14,790 bases of DNA from Chersky-822 sp035553055 (GTDB lineage Bacteria; Actinomycetota; Actinomycetes; Streptosporangiales; Streptosporangiaceae), in assembly GCA_035553055.1 (NCBI GenBank), contig DATNEK010000013.1, positions 1 through 14,790 on the forward strand, written 5' to 3'. The notes beneath the pieces are model-generated. The model was not told where the DNA came from. It saw only the letters and a list, made by a program, of their open reading frames with translations, and made no database searches. Each line of letters begins with the position of its first letter. Within the stretch, counting starts at the first letter, position 1. This document shows, one piece after another, positions 12,032 to 14,790 of this stretch. Both the position numbers and the translations under genes were made by a program.

Positions 12032-12937
12032 ATGTTCTACTGGGTGGTCAAGGCGATCCTGGCTCCATTCCTGCGGCTGGTATTCCGCCCGTGGGCTGAG
12101 GGTACCGACTATGTACCGAGAACCGGTCCTGCCATCATCGCGAGCAACCACCTGTCGTTCTCCGATCACTTCTTCGCTCCGCTGCCGCTGCCGCGCAAGG
12201 TGGTGTTCCTCGCCAAGTCCGAGTACTTCACAGGTCGCGGTGTCAAGGGCTTGTTCAGCAGAGCCTTCTTCAGCGGCGTCGGCCAGATCCCGGTCGATCG
12301 GTCGGGTGGCGAAGCGAGCGAACGGGCACTGGCCACCGGCCTGAGGGTGCTGGCAGGCGGCAATCTCCTAGGGATCTACCCAGAGGGCACAAGGACTCCC
12401 GACGGTCGGCTGTTCCGCGGCAAGACCGGTGTGGCCAGGCTCGCTCTCGAGGCGCGCGTGCCAGTGATCCCGTGCGCGATGATCGGTGGATTCGAGTTCC
12501 AGCCGCCAGGGCGCATCACCCCGAGGCTGGCGATTAGGCCCGGTGTGAGGTTCGGCCCGGCGCTCGACTTCTCCAGGTACTACGGCCTGGAGACGGACAG
12601 GATCGTGCTCAGGGCCGTCACCGACGAGATCATCTACGAGATCATGAAACTGTCCGGCCAGGAGTACGTCGACGAGTACGCCCAGCGCCACAAGTCGCGC
12701 AGCAAGCGATCACCATCGGCAACTGACCGCGAGATGTCCCAAGAGCCCGACGAACGCCAGGAGCCCGACGAGGACACCAGCGCGACTGCCCCGACGTCGG
12801 CGTCGGGCGCGGGCTCGGGCGCGGGCTCGGGCGCGGGGAAGGCTGGCCGGTCGACGGCTGTTCCGCCGACCGCACCCGCTCGCGACGGCGCATCGATCAC
12901 CGACGTAGCGCGCATGGACGTAGCGACCGCCGACTAG
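12032..12937 (+). CDS. plsC: 1-acyl-sn-glycerol-3-phosphate acyltransferase family protein (Rv2182c-like)
   Basis: Transfers an acyl chain from acyl-CoA or acyl-ACP to lysophosphatidate or a related lysolipid at the membrane. Motif I is NHLSFSD (His40, Asp45, the charge-relay pair), followed by IPVDRSGG, acceptor motif YPEGTRT and VPVIPCAMIG. The catalytic core ends near residue 215. The remaining ~85 residues are charged and low-complexity, with SGAG three times and a degenerate hairpin in the DNA; such a tail is not needed for the reaction. The start MFYWVVKAILAPFLRL fits the family. No Shine-Dalgarno; GATCAT lies six bases upstream. Divergent from the hydrolase gene. Exact lysolipid acceptor unknown. 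Confidence 0.88.
   Translation: MFYWVVKAILAPFLRLVFRPWAEGTDYVPRTGPAIIASNHLSFSDHFFAPLPLPRKVVFLAKSEYFTGRGVKGLFSRAFFSGVGQIPVDRSGGEASERALATGLRVLAGGNLLGIYPEGTRTPDGRLFRGKTGVARLALEARVPVIPCAMIGGFEFQPPGRITPRLAIRPGVRFGPALDFSRYYGLETDRIVLRAVTDEIIYEIMKLSGQEYVDEYAQRHKSRSKRSPSATDREMSQEPDERQEPDEDTSATAPTSASGAGSGAGSGAGKAGRSTAVPPTAPARDGASITDVARMDVATAD
12803..12837 (+). repeat. 12-bp tandem repeat (SGAG)3 in the plsC tail
   Basis: The unit TCGGGCGCGGGC occurs at 12803-12814 and 12815-12826, with a third copy at 12827-12837 that differs only at its end. It encodes Ser-Gly-Ala-Gly three times in the disordered C-terminal tail. Confidence 0.8.
12848..12872 (+). repeat. Imperfect hairpin in the plsC tail sharing a word with the pimB insertion
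   Basis: CGGTCGACGG (12848-12857) can pair with CCGCCGACCG (12863-12872) with one A-C mismatch and a 5-base loop. The 15 bases 12862-12876 are identical to 4858-4872, part of the right arm of the pimB hairpin. Confidence 0.45.
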
Positions 12938-12983
12938 TGCCGCGGGAAATTAGTCGCCGCCGCTGGCGAACGTCTGCTGGCCG

Positions 12984-13067
12984 CTGGTGGCTGGCGTTGG
13001 CTGGCGGCTGGTGACCGTCCGCCGGTGACCGTCGGTTGGTGGTTGGCGTTGGTTGGTGGCTGGTGAC
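12984..13067 (+). repeat. Two 32-nt G/T-rich repeats
   Basis: 12984-13015 and 13036-13067 are identical at 28 of 32 positions; all four differences are C in the first copy and T in the second. Many GG pairs separated by 1-3 bases could allow two-layer G-quadruplexes on the plus strand. Confidence 0.65.
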
Positions 13068-13149
13068 GTCGTCTGGTGGCTGGCGTCTGACAAGCGACCC
13101 GTCGGCGGGCGCCTGTCGGCTAGCGACCGGGTTCGCGATGGCCTCGCCC

Positions 13150-13334
13150 GCGATGGATTCGGGCATCCATCGCACCTGGACCGCTTCTGCCGCGATGGAT
13201 TCGGCAATTCATCGCGGAAATCGGGTGTGAATTCGGGTTTTCATCGCGCTCGTGCCTCGCGTTTGTTGCGATGGATTCGGGGATTCATCGCGCTGGACCT
13301 GATATTGGTTGCGATGGATTCGGGGTTTCATCGC
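13150..13334. repeat. Array of five 24-nt palindromic repeats
   Basis: Copies lie at 13150-13173, 13192-13215, 13224-13247, 13268-13291 and 13311-13334. The consensus is a 9-nt left arm GCGATGGAT, a 6-nt loop TCGGGG (variable at its end) and a 9-nt right arm ATTCATCGC. Copy 1 is a perfect inverted repeat. Copies 2 and 4 have one G-T wobble. Copy 5 adds an end mismatch. Copy 3 keeps the loop and right arm but has a decayed left arm. Start-to-start distances are 42, 32, 44 and 43. Gaps of 8-20 nt and degenerate copies argue against CRISPR. Confidence 0.85.
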
Positions 13335-13387
13335 GCTTGGGCTTGGACATTTCGGCGGCTGTCGGTGCCTGGTGACATGGTGAGTCC

Positions 13388-14434
13388 GTGGAACTGAAAC
13401 CAAGCCCCGCCCGAGCGGGCCAAGCCGCCAATACAATCATTGGCCAATCCGTCAGACCGCTATTAAACGGGTCTGCGTCGCAAGCCGTGAACTTGGACTT
13501 GTCGGGACTCCTTAAGCGGCAGCGCGGCGTCATCACCCGGCACCAGGCGCTCACCTGCGGGCTTAGCAACGACATGCTGAGCCGCCGGGCTCGCAGCGGT
13601 GGGTCTTGGCAGCGGTTGCTGCCCGGCGTCTACCTGACCGTGACTGGAACGCCGACTCAAGAACAGCTTGAGGTCGCCGCCTTGCTGTACGCAGGACCCG
13701 GCAGCACGCTCACGGGTCTAGCTGCGTTACGTCGGCACGGGGTGCGCACACCTGCATCAAGTACTGTCGACGTGCTCGTGCCGGTCCCCAGGGAGCGCAA
13801 GAGCGCCCACTACGTCGTCATCCGGCTGACTAGGCGGCTTCCTGAGCAGGTTTGCTATCTCGGGCCGGTGCAGTTCGTCTTGCCGGCTAGGGCTGTAGCC
13901 GACTCAGCCCGGTGGCTCGACGATCTGGCGTCCGTTCGCGCCATTGTCGCATCGGCCGTTCAGAACCGGCTGTGCACGATCGACCAATTGGTCGCTGAGT
14001 TGCGCAGCGGGCCGGTCCAGGGGTCGGCGTCCTTCCGCACCGTACTGGCCGAGGTCACCAGCGGTGTCAGGTCATCGCGTGAGGCCGAGATGAAGGATCT
14101 CATCAAGCGAGGTCGGCTGCCGCTGCCGTTGTTCAACTCCCGGCTCTACTGCGGTGACGAACTGATCGCGGTAGCCGATGCTTGGTGGCCTGAGGCTGGT
14201 GTGGTGGCAGAGGTCGACTCGAAGGAGTGGCATCTGTCACCCGATGAGTGGGAGAAGACGATGAGTCGGCACGCCAGGATGACTTCGCTTGGCATACTCG
14301 TGCTGCACTTCACGCCGAGGCAGATCCGGTACGAAGCCGATCAGGTGCTGGCCACCATCAGGCAGGCGCTTGCAAGCCGGGATGGCGCTCCCCAGCCGGT
14401 CACGTCGATCCGGACTGTGCCGGCCGAGGGCTGA
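13388..14434 (+). CDS. AbiEi-like winged-helix protein with a C-terminal DUF559/PD-(D/E)XK-like domain
   Basis: A 348-residue protein. Residues ~37-85 (LLKRQRGVITRHQAL, LSRRARSGGSWQRLLPGVY) match the N-terminal winged helix of AbiEi-type antitoxin/regulator proteins, followed by the middle domain with LTGLAALRRHGV. Residues ~228-330 resemble DUF559/Vsr-like nuclease folds: Glu233, Asp264 (ADAWWP), then EVDSKEWH (Glu275, Asp277, Lys279) and a strand LGILVLHFTPRQI. No AbiEii toxin gene follows. The start is unsure: GTG 13388 has CATGGT six bases upstream, but the first ~33 codons are AT-richer and outside the domain; GTG 13487 (after TATTAA at 13461) is an alternative. The palindrome array ends 53 bases upstream. 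Such proteins are numerous in actinobacteria; activity is unproven. Confidence 0.75.
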   Translation: MELKPSPARAGQAANTIIGQSVRPLLNGSASQAVNLDLSGLLKRQRGVITRHQALTCGLSNDMLSRRARSGGSWQRLLPGVYLTVTGTPTQEQLEVAALLYAGPGSTLTGLAALRRHGVRTPASSTVDVLVPVPRERKSAHYVVIRLTRRLPEQVCYLGPVQFVLPARAVADSARWLDDLASVRAIVASAVQNRLCTIDQLVAELRSGPVQGSASFRTVLAEVTSGVRSSREAEMKDLIKRGRLPLPLFNSRLYCGDELIAVADAWWPEAGVVAEVDSKEWHLSPDEWEKTMSRHARMTSLGILVLHFTPRQIRYEADQVLATIRQALASRDGAPQPVTSIRTVPAEG

Positions 14435-14476
14435 GCACAACGCCACCTGTAGGTGAGCGGCTGATCGCGGCCCGCC

Positions 14477-14541
14477 TGGCGTGGCGTTGTTGGACTGGCT
14501 CAGGGCGGGCGTTGTCGGGAGTCTGTTTGGCGTGGCGTTGT
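14477..14541. repeat. 14-nt direct repeat between convergent genes
   Basis: TGGCGTGGCGTTGT occurs at 14477-14490 and 14528-14541, 51 bases apart, in the 112-base gap between the AbiEi-like gene and glpK. No clear terminator hairpin is seen in the gap. Confidence 0.6.
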
Positions 14542-14546
14542 CGCGC

Positions 14547-14790
14547 TCAGTCGGGGGCGGCATCGTCGCTAGCCCACCGCAGCGAGCGGCGCACTGCTTC
14601 CCGCCATCGCTGGTGCGCCGAGTCGTCACGGTTGCCTGGCTCGAAGCGCCGGTCGAGTTGCCAGGTGGCGGCCAGTTCGTCGGTGGAGGACCAGATGCCG
14701 GTGGCTAGGCCGACGAGGAAAGCCGCGCCCAGGCCAGTGGTCTCGGCAACCACGGGCCTTTCCACTGGCACCTGAAGTTGATCTGCCTGG
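14547..14790 (-). CDS. glpK: Glycerol kinase, C-terminal part (cut by window edge)
   Basis: The last ~80 codons of a FGGY-family kinase run in from beyond base 14790 to a TGA at 14549-14547. QADQLQVPVERPVVAETTGLGAAFLVGLATG is the typical C-terminal nucleotide-binding stretch of GlpK, followed by the usual W-x-x-x-RRFEP and W-x-x-AVRRSLRW end. The enzyme makes glycerol-3-phosphate from glycerol and ATP. The C-terminal DDAAPD is a short acidic tail. It converges with the AbiEi-like gene across 112 bases. Promoter, start and catalytic Asp are outside the window. Confidence 0.88.
   Translation of the reverse strand, partial: QADQLQVPVERPVVAETTGLGAAFLVGLATGIWSSTDELAATWQLDRRFEPGNRDDSAHQRWREAVRRSLRWASDDAAPD

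Larger units (their letters stand above)
12938..13387. other. 450-nt gene-free stretch with two classes of repeats
   Basis: No frame here codes for a recognisable protein; open frames are low-complexity and change with the repeats. The first part (about 12960-13080) is G/T-rich on plus with a duplicated 32-nt unit. The second (13150-13334) has five copies of a 24-nt palindrome. Just after the plsC stop, CGACTA (12931-12936) and TAGTCG (12951-12956) could form a weak hairpin. No tRNA or other RNA gene is seen. Confidence 0.7.

Noticed and set aside
13150..13334. CRISPR array
   Set aside because: Repeats are 24 nt, degenerate, and separated by only 8-20 nt; partly similar spacers and no cas genes.
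12897..13397. Open frames on both strands in the repeat-rich gap
   Set aside because: They are read-throughs of G/T-rich and palindromic repeats, with low-complexity products and no start signals.
13439..13448. ATTGGCCAAT palindrome as an operator
   Set aside because: A single 10-bp palindrome inside the putative coding region; expected often enough by chance.

Overview
The window is a high-GC actinobacterial chromosome segment. The protein families, GTG/TTG starts and codon use all fit Actinomycetota; I cannot name the genus. Gene content and order (cytochrome oxidase subunit III, trpD, DnaQ-like exonuclease, NlpC/P60 hydrolase, PimB'-type mannosyltransferase, FadD15-type acyl-CoA ligase, SRPBCC protein, PlsC-type acyltransferase) resemble, from memory, the ctaE-trpD-pimB-fadD15-Rv2182c stretch of mycobacteria. 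The SRPBCC/glucokinase and carboxylesterase parts resemble the glkA region of Streptomyces.

Layout. Positions 1-202 hold the start of ctaE (minus). A degenerate receiver protein and trpD follow on plus (269-1760). An exonuclease gene and a stand-alone RAM-domain gene lie on minus (2822-1757), converging on trpD with a 4-nt overlap. Diverging from them are a secreted NlpC/P60 hydrolase and a GT4 mannosyltransferase on plus (2996-5382). The mannosyltransferase converges with fadD15 (minus, 7251-5389) at a 16-nt dyad that carries both stop codons. On plus come a metallophosphoesterase and a tight SRPBCC / Cys-motif protein / glucokinase operon (7385-10202). A membrane protein (minus) overlaps the glucokinase 3' end and sits downstream of an alpha/beta hydrolase (minus). 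Then come plsC (plus), a 450-nt gene-free stretch full of repeats, an AbiEi-like/DUF559-like protein (plus), and the C-terminal end of glycerol kinase (minus, cut by the window).

Function. Most of the window is conserved housekeeping: tryptophan synthesis, cell-wall remodelling, phosphatidylinositol mannoside and phospholipid synthesis, fatty-acid activation, sugar phosphorylation and glycerol use. Several genes show a TANNNT -10 hexamer exactly six bases before the start codon, the geometry expected for leaderless mRNAs.

Most unusual are (i) five phased 24-nt palindromes just upstream of an orphan AbiEi-like/nuclease-like fusion gene, which could be an autoregulatory operator array, and (ii) an in-frame insertion in the mannosyltransferase gene built around a perfect 18-bp hairpin. 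Other conserved genes here also carry in-frame repeat expansions (glkA tail, membrane-protein linker, plsC tail).
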